64,000 nt of DNA. It comes from Yamagishiella unicocca (Eukaryota; Chlorophyta; Chlorophyceae; Chlamydomonadales; Volvocaceae). Within the stretch, counting starts at the first letter, position 1. Each line of letters begins with the position of its first letter. A model generated the notes under the pieces. It was not told where the DNA came from. It ran no database searches and saw only the letters and a program-made list of their open reading frames with translations. The stretch spans positions 372,001 through 436,000 of the forward strand of contig BDSL01000082.1 in NCBI GenBank assembly GCA_003116995.1. The letters are read 5' to 3'. The translations under genes and the position numbers were made by a program. Below, piece by piece: positions 34,168 to 45,500 of the stretch.

Positions 34168-35850
34168 TCAGACGCCCTCATGTTCGCGCGTCCGGTCCTC
34201 CCCTGCGCCCACGTTCTGTTCCTGCTCCTCGATGCTGGGGCCGCCGCCCTCCGCGTTGGCGTCAACGATGGGCACCGGCTCGCCCGCTGCGTCCAACTCC
34301 TCCACGCCTACATACACGCGTTCACATTCGCGTCCGCGCCAGCGGGCATGCAAGATTACGGTTTAGCCCACAGCTCCTTCCTGCGTCTCTTTCCGTTTCA
34401 GGTGTATCGCCCGATGGCTCTACCTTCGGGTTTTGAGCCCACTGTAGCAGTTACCGGTGCTACTACTCCGGCCAGCTCCCCACCCCAACCCATTCCCACG
34501 ACCCACGACCCACCGGTGTCCGCGGGCCGCTGCAAGTCCTCCACCTCAGCCTTGAGCTCGGACACGTCAACTGCGTAGGGGGGGCGGCGGTGTGCGGTGT
34601 GATGTAGTACATGTTACGGTGGGTCCGGTGTGATATAGTACATGTTACAGTGGGTCCGGTGTGATGTAATGTAGTACAAGTTACAGTGGGTTCGGTGTAA
34701 TGTAGTACATGTTACAGTGGGTCCGGTGTGATGTAGTACCCTGATGGGCCTTACGCCCGTGCGCCCCGCGGACCGCCGCTGCGCCGCGCTAATGCCGTCC
34801 CCCTTGCGCACAAACACATACCGGTATGTGCTGCACATATATAACACACACTCACTGTCGTCCGGGTCGCGCTGCGCCTCCTCCGTGGCCCTCTGCACGT
34901 CCTTCTCCTTCACCTGCAACCACCACAGCCACCACCACCGTCGTCGTCAAGCGAAGAGGAACAGTTCGGCGACAAGAGTGTCGCGCATCGTTGCCTCGTG
35001 CCGTACGCTCTATCGCCGGCTTCACCTCGTTCCAGAGCCTGACGGCATTGTTCCTCTGCCCCTTGTACGGCACCGCAAAAGCCCTAGGGCCCTGAAGCCC
35101 GCCCACCTTGAATTCCGGGTCCGTTGGGTTGTCCAGTGCGCCTGCGTCCGGCTCCTGTACGACACGATCCAACATAGGGCACAATACGAGGCCTGATTCC
35201 ATCCGGCCACACATACCGTGCATACGTACAACTCGTGGTTGCCTGGTTGCCCTGCCAGCACAAGCACGCCCTTTCCTGCTGGACAGATCCTCGGGCGTAA
35301 CCCGACCGCATTTAGATTTTTGCACTCCGGATCCTGTTTAGGCCCCGCGTGCGGCCCCCCCACCTGGTCTACACCAACGTCGCCGTAGCCCTCGTCCTTC
35401 TCCTGGTAGTACAGGTCGGTGTTATAGGCGCCGGGCTTCTTTAGGGGCTTGCCCTGGGCTTGGGAACGGGTCTGGGGGGAGGATGCATGTGTGGCGGGAA
35501 GAGCGCGGTGCGGATCAGCACAGTAGTGATGTCGACCGGATGAAAGTGCTGAAGGGACGGCTGTTGGTTGGTCGATGGCAGTTGGTAGTTGGGCCTCCAC
35601 GAGTACTTTACTATTGTAGGCTCCAGACCAAATTGCGAGGTAGATGATTGCTGAGGACGCCAAGGCATGCCAGGTAACCAAGCTGCTCTGACCCAGCAGT
35701 TGCGTAGCGGCTCGTGCTGGTTGTTGTAGCAGGCTGTCGGGAGTCATGGCAGCGCATGCAGATGCCCGTTCATGCGCAGGCCAGGCACAGATACCCCGGG
35801 GCTGAAGGCAAGGGACGCGCGGCGCTGACATAACCCGCACATGTTTTGAT
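34168..35850 (-). CDS. Unrecognised small hydrophilic acidic protein, multi-exon
   Basis: Five exons in perfect phase: 35471-35364, 35154-35107, 34913-34856, 34570-34514 and 34307-34168 (TGA). A probable first exon near 35850-35803 begins MCGLCQRRASLAFSPG. The total is about 150 residues. The sequence includes LKKPGAYNTDLYYQEKDEGY, EPDAGALDNPTDPEFK, VKEKDVQRATEEAQRDPDD, a short Leu-based helix (VSELKAEVEDLQRP) and a Glu/Gly-rich tail ending REHEGV. It is strongly charged, with no membrane segment; the central part could form a short coiled coil. I do not recognise the family. The five matching splice phases are the reason to call a real gene here rather than chance ORFs. The start exon is the least certain part. 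Confidence 0.55.
34429..34470 (-). repeat. Dispersed ~45-bp element, diverged copy
   Basis: In reverse complement this reads like the copies at 37552 and 39671, with core tacagtgggctc and a 'ggtagagccatc' end. It lies in an intron of the unrecognised minus-strand gene. Confidence 0.5.
34606..34742. repeat. ~31-bp tandem repeat carrying gttacagtgggt, intronic
   Basis: Five copies of a unit such as tgtagtacatgttacagtgg lie in an intron of the unrecognised gene. Their core gttacagtgggt matches the centre of the dispersed ~45-bp element. Confidence 0.75.
35607..35632 (+). repeat. Dispersed element, partial copy
   Basis: The segment ttgtaggctccagaccaaa matches the central half of the ~45-bp dispersed element. 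Confidence 0.4.
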
Positions 35851-37052
35851 CTTTTGATCTTCAGACCAAATAAACCTCGGTTTCCCGCGACAACAGTCAA
35901 CGAAAGCCAAGGGCGAAGAAGGGACGCGCTGCGGCGGGAGCAGGCGCCCAGCGCTGCGCCATAACAGACCCGCGGGTCGCTAAAGCGAAGTCCGCGCCCG
36001 CCAGCCGCCTAGCGAGCAACCGCGAAGGCGCACAACGCAGTGTTCGCATGATAAAGAGTCTCCGGCTTCGCATTGATCAGAAGGTGCCTCACCTCAACCA
36101 TGGTGGCTCTTGTGGCGTTTAAGTGCGGAAATGCGATTTGAGGGTACGCTAGTCGGTGTAAAAAGACTCTTAAGCGCTCGTGTCTTTTTATCCTTCTTAT
36201 TATGCTCCTCGGATCCGTGTTACTTATGATGTGGTTGCTATTAAGGCTGCACGCAATTGGACGTTGTCCCCTGGCGGCAGTCGCTGTGACGTTTACGTGA
36301 CTCCACATGACGTAACACGATACGGCAAGCGCCAAAATCGATTGGCCGCGCGCGCGGGATCTTTGGTCCTCCTGGAGCATGGACAAAATTTCTTTCCTTA
36401 CCTTGTCACAGCTACAGTCCCCCCACCCACATCCACGTATAAGCACACGCGCTTTGACGAAGTAGCCGCTCGCCATTCGCAGCCGCGACACCCACTCCCA
36501 CGCTCGCGCCGGTCCTTCGCTTTACTTTCTTCACTAACGCTGCAAAACAAACGGCTAGCTTTCATTCCCCGGCGCATTCCTGCCAGCAACACATCCTCGG
36601 CGTGCAGCGCAACCTTGCCGACGCGCCGCGCGCAGCCGCCGGCGCGGAGCGTTCTCACGCCGCCCGTCTTTCCGTTAAGCGCCAACGCGCTAACGTCACG
36701 CGGCAGCACCTACTCTCCTCACTGTCGTCGTCCTCGTCCTCGTGGTCGTCGCCTTTTTTCCAGACAAGCCCGCGCTGCTTCTTACTCCGTCTGCCTGCGC
36801 GAGTTGCGACCTGCCAGCCTGTGCGGCTGTCGCTTCCCAGCGCGCGCGGTCCGGGCCGGGAAAGCGCTGCGCGACCCAGCAACACGCAGCAACAACAGCC
36901 CAGCTCTGCTTGCGTAGCTAGCTAGCGAGCAGCTAGAAGTAAATTTCCCTTCGCATCTTGCAGTAGCCTAACCTCGACTCAGGAGGCCAGCCATAGCTCC
37001 ATCCTGACAGCCTAGCTAGCCATACAGCTGCGTACCGAGGCGGATGCTGTAG
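35851..37052. promoter_or_regulatory. Intergenic between divergent genes (probable bidirectional promoter)
   Basis: This 1.2-kb stretch lies upstream of both the minus-strand unrecognised gene and ELOF1 (+). It contains AT-rich parts (about 36150-36330) and a 245-residue plus frame at 36180-36917 with no recognisable domain, which I treat as chance. No core promoter element was identified. Confidence 0.4.
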
Positions 37053-38476
37053 ATGGCCAAGCGCAAGAGCCGCAAGTCAGGTGTCCAGGCCGCGGCCATC
37101 GCTCGGCGGCGGGCGCGCACGACACTGCCGTCGCGCTTCGAGTGCCCTTTCTGCAACATGCGATCCACGGTGGTGTGCATCCTCAAGCCAGAGCAGAGCC
37201 GCGCCACGGTGGCTTGCGAGCAGTGCGGCATGCGCTACAACACGAAGTGCAGGTGTGGACGGATGGCGCGCGCGCGGGGAGGGCATGACGTATGGTGCGC
37301 GCTCTGGGAGGGGATGACGCGAGCAGCTGAAACAGTAAGGGTTTCAGGAATAGTCAGGGTTTACGGTATGTTTCGGACTAGCACATGCATATGACGAGCG
37401 ATGAGTATGCCACAAACATAATACTGATCGAACTCCGCAGTATTTACCCGCATGTTATATGCCTGATCAGCGTTAGGAGGTCATTGCCGAAATTGATGAG
37501 GTCAACTTCGCGAGACGCGATGCGCCACGCGTTCGGTGCATGTATGTTCTTGTTGTAACGGTTACAGTGGGTTCCAGACCAAGAGGTAGAACCATGCATG
37601 TAGTGCATCCAGTCATCTGGGGCTTTGTGTGTAAATAGTCCCCCTCCTCATCCTCCCGCTCGATCCCACCTCGCTCGCTCCCACGCGCCGCCGACGTTTC
37701 GTGCGTACGGCACGCACGTGTACACACGCAGGGCTCTGACCGAGCCGGTAGACGTGTACCATGAGTGGTTGGACGAGTGCGAGGCCGCCGTACAGGTGAC
37801 GGATCATGGGGACAGGCGGTGTTGGCTGTGCAGCTGTGGACGCTGGTTTGGGAGCCCGGCAGTACGAGTAATATTAGTAACTGTACAGTGCGCCCCAGAC
37901 CGTACGGGTGGTGTAGGCAAGGATGACTAAGGGAAGAGAGGCCGAGACGGGAGGAAAGAGGGAAGAAGTGCACCGGTCGGCGATGCTAGCTTGCCTGTGT
38001 GTGGCAGAGCAAGGGAACCAAAGTAAGGTGTTGAAGATCCGGACACGCAGCAGGCGCACTCGCATACTTGGAACAAGGCTTGTTGGTGGTACAGTGGACT
38101 CCCAACAACATATGAACTGCTCTTGAGCACATGCATGCCTGCGTGTTAAAGTACCCCTAATAAGCCGCGATCACCATGGACGATTAACAGTCTTCATGGG
38201 AGATTAACAGTCTGTATGGAAGATGAACAGTCTTTATGGAGGATTAACAGCCTTTATGGAAGATTAACAGTCCGTGACTTCCGTCGCGCAGGAACAGACG
38301 GCGGAGGAGCTGCGCAGTCAGCAACGGCGACCAGAGCCGCGACGGACCGACGAGGTGACGGCGGCGGCTGTAGCGGCCTCCCAACATGGCGACGCCGCTG
38401 CAGGAGACGACTCCAGCGACGAGGAAGAGGACGCGGGCTCGGGCGCGGATGACGTCCGGAGGGGGCGCCGAAGGCG

Positions 38477-38511
<35 letters not shown>

Positions 38512-39669
38512 GCGGACTGCTGCAGCCGTCGCCGCGAAAAAGGCTGCGGAGGCGGGACGAGCCGCAGCCGCAGCCGGCGCACGCACCCATGGTGGAGGAG
38601 CGGCGACGAGACAGCGGCATGCAGCGGTTGTCGCCGCGGTCGCCTCTGGCGGCGGCGGCGGCGGAGGCGCCGGATCGACGGCGGCTGCAGCTGGTAGAGG
38701 GTTTGGAGCACACTATGAGAGGCGGGCTGCAGGCCGGTGGGTTTGGGGTGTGGGTGCTGGGACGTGGTGCGGTGGGTAGGTGCAGTGGGTGCGACAGGGC
38801 GTGTACCATTTGACACTCTGCTACTGCTGGCACACTAGGGGCTGCGTTCGCGGTCGTTATCGTAACTAGGGTTTCTAAGGTTAAGCGGCTTGCGAGACGG
38901 AAGTTCATTTGGGCGAGCGTCCGCATATTACGCGTGCCCTACTGATACTGGTACCGTTATCTAGAAGCTTCACGTAAAGCTCCACGCCCCCACCCTGTCT
39001 CCCATCACCAGAACAGCCCCGCCGCATCCTCACGGTCGGACTACCCTCCCGCTCCGCCCTCCCGTCCCTCTTCATTTCTGCACGCATACATCTGGATCCT
39101 CGCGCCGTCTGGTCCTGCCTATATTTCCATGACCGCCCTCACGCGCGCCGACGTGTACGACTTGTACGACTTGTACGACACGTACGGGACGTTCAGGCGC
39201 CGCCCTGCACGACCCTGCCGCGGCCTCGCTGCTGGCGGAGCGCACGGGCCTGGGCGGCGCCGCCGCCGCTGGCACGCTGCCCGCTGGGTCCAGCCACCTG
39301 CAGCAACTCGCGTTGCGGCAGCAGCAGTCGAGGGCCCAGCCGTCGAACCAACAACAACAACAACAAGAACAACTGCAACAGCAGCAGCAACAAGAAGAAC
39401 ACAAACAACAACCGCTTCAGGAAGACCAAAGCGGCGCTGGCGAGGAGCAGGATTCTCAGCCGCTGGCTAGTACGACACCGACACCGACACCGATGGCGAG
39501 CGCCTTGGTGACGCTGGTGCCGCGGCACAGCGTCGACGGCGGCGTCAGCGGCGGCAGCGCCGGGTGGGGTGACGGCGGCCCCGCGGTGTCGACGCCGACG
39601 GCGCGGCGGCGGCAGACGGAGGCGCAGCGGCAGCAGCAGGCGGCGCGCGCGTTCGGGGCGTACGACTAG
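37053..39669 (+). CDS. ELOF1: Transcription elongation factor ELOF1/Elf1 with long Gln-rich extension
   Basis: Four exons with matching phase: 37053-37252, 37732-37795, 38292-38736 and 39197-39669; about 393 residues. The start MAKRKSRKSGVQAAAIARRR is the basic Elf1 N-tail that lies along the nucleosome and RNA polymerase II. It is followed by the C4 zinc ribbon (FECPFC ... VACEQCGMRY) and, across the first intron, the conserved RALTEPVDVYHEWLDECEAA. Elf1 aids Pol II passage through chromatin and transcription-coupled repair. The usual length is only about 80-150 residues. Here exons 3-4 add about 300 residues: an acidic patch (DDSSDEEEDAGSG), poly-Gln, a basic patch (RKRLRRRDE) and a second Gln-rich part. 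The phase fit of exons 3 and 4 supports the extension, but an alternative transcript ending earlier is possible. TGTAA motifs lie at 39674 and 39981. Confidence 0.87.
37552..37600 (+). repeat. Dispersed ~45-bp element copy (ELOF1 intron 1)
   Basis: It reads ttgtaacggttacagtgggt, then tccagaccaagaggtagaac and catgc. It is about 88% identical to the copy at 39671, just beyond the ELOF1 stop codon. Confidence 0.75.
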
Positions 39670-39670
39670 T

Positions 39671-39716
39671 GGTTGTAACGGTTACAATGGGTTCCAGACC
39701 AAAGGGTATAACCATC
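39671..39716 (+). repeat. Dispersed ~45-bp element copy after ELOF1 stop, with palindromic poly(A) signal
   Basis: It starts two bases after the stop codon. Its first part TTGTAACGGTTACAA is a perfect 15-bp palindrome that carries TGTAA on both strands. It lies between the convergent ELOF1 and methyltransferase genes, so it could serve 3'-end formation of either. Confidence 0.7.
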
Positions 39717-40411
39717 GGGCACATCGCCTGACAATGAGGGAGACGGAGGAGAGGCGTCTAGTTGTAGGCTAGGCCTAGCCTTGGCGTTGCCGTGGTTGCG
39801 ACAGGATGGCTTGTAGCTTCAGAGGACAGAGATGATGATGATTATGTCTCGTCGCGCTGTGTGAATGCCGAGAAGCATCGGTGCACGCAGCGAAGGGCGT
39901 GGCTTTAGGGGTTAGGAACGCATACGCCGAGGGGATGGAGCTGGCTTACGTGGCAAGCGGCAATGTCCGGCAATCCTTTTTGTAACACAACATACGATGG
40001 ATGTCTGTTGAGATGACCCGAATTGCTAGGGTGGCCTATACCGTAAAACCCTTTTTACTTTTAACGGTGACGCAGCGACGATCGATAGGTGTGTTGCAAA
40101 GTCGATGTGACTGCTGGGGCCCTACCTGCGCCTCTCAGACCGCAACCCTCCTGACGTTACTGCATGCCTACTCTGCGCGTGTACCGGTATTGCCGTCTCG
40201 TCGGCACCATCACAGCCACGTCGGCAACGCACCCACTTGACCAGCCACAGCAGGCCACCTACCAGTGGATTGGCCGCGCCCCTGGACAATCAGACCCCTC
40301 AAGACCCATCCCTCAGACGCCTCAGACCCATCCCCCAGATGCCTCTGGGCCGTCCTTCAGATGCCTCAGACCCATCCCTCAGACCCGTCCCTCCGAACCC
40401 CCCCCCCGACA
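39717..40411. other. Convergent intergenic region with short repeats
   Basis: It lies between the 3' ends of ELOF1 (+) and the methyltransferase (-). A TGTAA at 39981 is a second candidate ELOF1 poly(A) signal. At about 40300-40405 there are repeats of a ctcagacccatcc-type unit. No gene is supported. Confidence 0.45.
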
Positions 40412-42672
40412 TCATCGCTTCCGCAGCAGCAGGCTCCACGCAGGCGGCGGCTGGGGTAACCGGGCGTAAGAGGCCGTCAGGTCGAACCTCGTGGGCTTGC
40501 ACCAGCACCACTCCCAGTGCGCCTCCCCAAACAGCCCCGCCAGCTCCGACCGAGACATCAGCGATGGCCCCCGGGAGGTGCTGCTACCCCCACCTGCCCC
40601 TCCTGCCCCACCTGCGCCTCCTGCCCCACCTGCCCCTCCTGCGCCTCCTGCCCCACCTGCCCCTCCTGCGCCTCCTGTCCCTCCTGCCGCACCTGCCCCT
40701 CCTACCCCGCCTGCCCCTCCTGCCCCTTCATCACGAGCTGTGCCGCCGCCATCAGCACCCTTGGGATCGGTTGTCCCCTCCCCGCTGACGCTGACGGTGG
40801 TTCGGGCGCCGAAACCATCCCCATTGCCGCCATCGGAGCACCCTTTGCAGGGCACGGGGCCGCAGCCCACGGTGGTGGTTCCGGAGCCCACGTAGGTGGT
40901 TCCGGAGGCGCCCACGGTGGTTCCGGAGCCCACGTAGGTGGTTCCGGAGCCCGCGTTAGGAGCGGCAGCAGCCTCCTGCCGCGCTTCTGATGCCGCCAAG
41001 CAGCCCCCGCCCCGCTCCCCGCACCACCCGTCACCTTCCCCCCTCCGCTTCCGCCCTCCCGCCTCCTCCTCCGCTTCGTCCTCCCTCCGGCCCACCAGCA
41101 GCAGCACCAGGCCGCCGCTGCGCAGTGCCGAGTGCAGCACGGAGATGTAGCGGGCCCGCAGCTGTGGAGGCATCGCATGGAGGCCTTGGCAGTCGTAGGC
41201 GAAGTCGAAGGAGGCGGGGTGCAGGGCAGCGCTGAAAAGGTCCCCTAGGAGGACGAGCGCGGTGGGGGCTCCGAAGGCTCCGCGGTTGGCGGCGCTGGGG
41301 CCTGCTGACGCCTCGTACGGCAGCGGTGCTGGCAGAAGTGACGAGCCGGCGGCGGAAGGGCTGACGGCGTCGGCGGAGCCGATCACGTGTACGGCAACCG
41401 GCGCGCCGGAGGCGGCCGACAGCCGCTGCGCCGCCAGCTGCGCCGCCGGCTCCACCAGCTCCACGCCTACCACGGAGAAACCCTGCGCGGGTTGGCGGGG
41501 GGGGGGTCAAACCTCTGCAGCCTATACGTCCCCTACCTCGCCTAGTGGCATCTCAGGAACAGGTCCGCGACCGGCAGGTCCCCACGTAACGAAACGTCAA
41601 CCATTGACGGAATTGATCCCCATTCAGCGCGCCGCCAGCCAGCCTTCCATCCCCCCCTTTACACCTTTCCCTTTATGCCCCCTCTTACCAGGGAGTGCAT
41701 GAAGGCCAGCGAGGCCCCCGTACCACAGCACAGCTCCAGGGCGCACGGCGCCGACGGCGGTGACGGCGACGACGGTGGCGGTGGCGGCGGCGGCGTCATG
41801 CCGGCTGCGGCCGGAGAGCCGTCGTTGCGGCCCTCCGGGGGAGGCACAGGCAGCAGCCGTGGGGGCTTCAGCCGCGCGCACGCTGCACACACATGCAACG
41901 CCAACCCAGAGCCGCCGCTGCTGCTGCTGTTGCTGCTGTTGCTGCTGCTGCTGTTGCCCTGGGCGACGCCGTCGCCGCGTCGGCCATCCTCCCTGGACGC
42001 ATCCTCACACAGCGCTGCTGCGGCGGCGGCGCGGTGTAGTGTTCCAGTGGACAGGACTGCGGCATCAGTCGCCGCCTGCACCTCTGGCGCCGCATCAATC
42101 GCCACCTCCGCCTTCAGCGCCGCTGCATCAGTCGCCGCCTCCGCCTCTAGCGTCAGGCAGCTGCACAGGTAGCTCCTTAGCTGCGAGGAGACGGCGTGAG
42201 AGTCCCAAGGTGCGCCCTCGGGGTCCTTTTCGTAGTACTGCTCCCATTTACTCCGCTCGGGTCCGGACGCGGTGACTGTGGTGGAGGACGGTGGGCCCAT
42301 GCCTTCAGCGGCCCCTTCAGTAGCCCCTGTAGTTGCGCTAACGACAAAAGTGCGACGGCGTACGTCGGACAGCGTGGGGCTCCGATGTACGGCGGCGAGT
42401 ACAGCTGGGCAGGATGTGTTGCGTACGGCAATGCTGGAGGTGGTGTTGGTGGTAACCAGCAGACTTAGCACTGGACGGATGCCAGACTTGCGTGAACTGT
42501 GATGGGTGCCCTGTCCGCGGGTGCAGCTGCAGCCGTTCAATCGGCCGCTCCAACGTCCACAAACCAGCGAGTAGCGTAGTACTGACGTTGCTGACGCAAT
42601 GTAAAATAAGTTATTAGATGCAATGCTCTTGTGTTTGTAGTTTGATGCACATGGGCGGCCAGCCGCGTACAT
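40412..42672 (-). CDS. Class I SAM-dependent methyltransferase with low-complexity inserts
   Basis: Two exons, 42672-41689 and 41482-40412, join in phase: ...CALELCCGTGASLAFMHSL | GFSVVGVELVEPAAQL; about 684 residues. Upstream is WEQYYEKDPEGAPWDS, the leader of TPMT/TehB-like methyltransferases. ELCCGTGAS is the SAM-binding motif I, GVELVEP the acidic end of strand 2, and FDFAYDCQGLHAM plus LRSGGLVLLLVG later core strands. The substrate is unknown. The core is interrupted twice: a ~100-residue Ala/Ser/Pro insert before motif I and a Gly/Thr/Ala insert (GSGTTYVGSGTTVG, then many GGA units) before the final SRSELAGLFGEAHWEWC segment, where the family's last strands lie. The N-terminal ~90 residues may be a plastid or mitochondrial presequence (VRRRTFVVSA). 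The true start is uncertain. Confidence 0.8.
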
Positions 42673-43244
42673 GGGCCGCGTCGCTTTGCAAGTATGATGA
42701 TGGGATGACCAAATTACCGGTACTGGTATGCCAAGCGGCGCTTAACGGAACCTAAGGAGTAATTTATTTGCTAACGTTGATAACACTTATTGCAACAACG
42801 AGCAAGCGAACGGATCTATCACTACGCAGTCGCAGTATGATTAGGATTGTGGACAGCCGGTGCCGACTGGAACAGACTGGAAAACCTCTATACGTCGGTG
42901 TCCATCCGATATTGCGACTGTGTCCTCCTTGCATGTATATGATTAAGTAACAGGTGGATCGATTAAAGGAGCGATGGGCATTTCGTGATTAGACGTCCTT
43001 TCCAGGGCCCCCATTGTAGCCCCACGTCGCCATCCCATCAACCTGGTGCGAACTGAACGCGGTGACGCGTCTTCCTGCAGGTACTGCCGGGAAGACCCGT
43101 GGGACCTTTCAGGGCCCATGGGAACAACTTGTACTACCGTACTGCGCGCGGTGCGCGTCGTATGATAAGTATTGCCACGCAACAGACAGCTGTCAGCAGA
43201 GGGTGGGCATCCCCCCTGGATTAGTTTAGGCGTCGGTCACGGTG
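42673..43244. other. Intergenic, methyltransferase 5' side
   Basis: It should hold the promoter of the methyltransferase gene. It is AT-richer than the flanks. No ORF or repeat is worth naming until the satellite array begins. Confidence 0.4.
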
Positions 43245-43890
43245 GCGTATTGGGATTAGCAACCTGCGTATTGGAAACCGCGCCCCGGCGTATTGGGATT
43301 AGCAACCTGCGTATTGGAAACCGCGCCCCGGCGTATTGGGATTAGCAACCTGCGTATTGGAAACCGCGCCCCGGCGTACTGGGATTAGCAACCTGCGTAT
43401 TGGAAACCGCGCCCCGGCGTACTGGGATTAGCAACCTGCGTATTGGAAACCGAGCCCCGGCGTACTGGGATTAGCAACCTGCGTATTGGAAACCGCGCCC
43501 CGGCGTATTGGGATTAGCAACCTGCGTATTGGAAACTGCGCCCCGGCGTATTGGGATTAGCAACCTGCGTATTGGAAACCGCGCCCCGGCGTATTGGGAT
43601 TAGCAACCTGCGTATTGGAAACCGCGCCCCGGCGTGTTGGGATTAGCAACCTGCGTATTGGAAACCGCGCCCCGGCGTACTGGGATTAGCAACCTGCGTA
43701 TTGGAAACCGCGCCCCGGCGTATTAGGATCAGCAACCTGCGTACTGGGAACCGCGCCCCGGCGTACTGGGATTTAGCAACCTGCGTATTGGAAACCGCGC
43801 CCCGGCGTATTGGGAATGGCAACCTGCGTATTGGAAACCGTCACCCGGCGTATTGGGATTGGCAACCTGCGTACTGGAAACCGTGCCCAG
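43245..43890. repeat. 43-bp satellite array A, ~15 copies
   Basis: The unit is gcgtattgggattagcaacc + tgcgtattggaaaccgcgcc + ccg. Starts at 43245, 43288 and 43331 give a period of exactly 43. Each unit is a dimer of 21- and 22-bp halves, both beginning gcgtattgg. Copies are over 90% alike in the middle and decay at the right end. A related array lies at 48391-49190. Confidence 0.92.
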
Positions 43891-44866
43891 CGAATAAGGA
43901 TAATTGACCCGTGGATTGGAACGGCGGCCAACTTCAGTACGCAATCCTGGCGACCCTCACACAACGGCTCAAGGCTTGCAATTTTCGTCAAACGCAGGGC
44001 CCTGGCCCTCCTGGCCCACTTGTAAACCAAACACTGAAAGCCAACAACAACTCTTCTTGCAGGGCCCAACAAAATTGCTTCATCCTGCCCATAAGCGTGC
44101 ATAGTCTGCAATGTATGTGGAGCGGGAGCGGCTCAGCACCCATGGGCATCATCGCCGCCTGCTGCATCCGCACACGGGTGCCAGCCGACTGACCGGGTTG
44201 GCGCGGGGGCCGCCCCATTCAGGCAGGTGCCCCGCCGCTCCCGGCAGCTGCCGTTCAGTGCAAGCCTGTTACAGCGCCCGTGCTGCCGCCGCTCGAAGCC
44301 CCGCCGCCAATGCTGCCTGCACGCGTCGCCATTCCGAAGTTGACTGCACCGTCCGCTGCTTTCCCCCAGGACGGCGCGCTGCCAATAAGCGGCAGCCGCT
44401 CCGCTGTCGCGACGAGGGCTTAGTCCAGGCGTGGCCCTGCCATTCAGGCTCGCACAGGCAGGGGCGGGACAGCCGAGTAGAAGCCAAAGGGCTGGGCGCG
44501 AGCGACTGCAGTGGCAACAGCGTGCTGACGCTGGTGAGTGTCCCTTTTGCAATGGGTCCTTACGTTCGCCATTACAGAGTTCTTGTGCGCGAAGCTGCGG
44601 TACCCGCGCCCCTTGGACACAGGCAGCGATAGCTCGTTGTTGGTACTGCAGTTGAAGTCAGGGGGCTTGTCGCTTCCGGCCTCAACTTCTGTGGGTAGCA
44701 CAGGAGGTAGGATCTGAGCCCTGAGTCCTGCGCGGACGAAGGGGAACGAAGGGGAGCAGGGGAAGGCGTGTGCAAGAGCGGATTGAAGGCAGGGGGCGGA
44801 GTGGAGCCACCAGCCGACTGATCCTTCCCCAAGTAATCCAAGCCCAGCAAAGCCTCACCGAATACT
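43891..44866. other. Region between satellite A and the inverted duplication
   Basis: It contains fragments of open frame on both strands. On the minus strand, running out of the left palindrome arm, GEALLGLDYLGKDQSAGG followed by a Pro-rich stretch could be part of a broken gene. Nothing is identified with confidence. Confidence 0.35.
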
Positions 44867-45500
44867 CGTTTATGCCCGAAATACTTTCTAGCCCGTACTC
44901 GGCGAGCTTCTCAACTGCCGTGGGGTTGAAGTCGGGTCCGAGGTGACCATCTCCGCCACAAGCCGCTAAAATCCCCGGTCGCACAGGGCTTTGACCTGCA
45001 ATATCACCAGCATAGATATCATGATCATAGGCACAAGTTGGACGTCAATGGGACACATTGTGCGGGCTTTGTGCCAATGGCGTTTGGGCTCTGCGCCAAT
45101 GGCGCAAAATCTGGGATCGCTGAAATCCCCGGTTGCACAGGCCTTTGACGTGCAATATCACCAGCACTGTACAAGTTGGACATCAATGCGACTCATTATG
45201 CGGCCTTTGCGCCAATGGCCTTTGCGCCAATGGCGCAAAACCTGGTGTTGAGCGCTTGAGCCCCCAGCCGGCCGGACGGCCCTGCAGCGCACCTCTGGAG
45301 CCACCTCTGCTTCCTTATCAGCTGGGGCCGCCCCCGCCTCCTCGTTCACCGGCTCAGCTTGTCCGCCTTGGTCGACCGCCCCTGTCCCGCTCCCAATCGC
45401 TCTGCTCATCAGGGCTCATCGCAATGGCCTTCTGGTGGCTTCTACCTCCATGACCAGGACGGATGAGCCCGCCACGAACGATGGGTCTAAAGTTGAGGAC
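44867..45500. repeat. Inverted duplication, left arm
   Basis: These 634 bp recur in reverse complement at 45786-46430 with high identity and a few small indels, the two being separated by 285 bp. Both outer ends carry the same coding-like stretch (CGGDGHLGPDFNPTAVEKLA then EYGLESISGI), reading outward. The arm also contains shorter repeats of gccaatggcgcaaa. Confidence 0.9.

Noticed and set aside
36180..36917. 245-residue plus ORF upstream of ELOF1
   Set aside because: No recognisable domain, no plausible splice partners, and it fills the expected promoter region of ELOF1.
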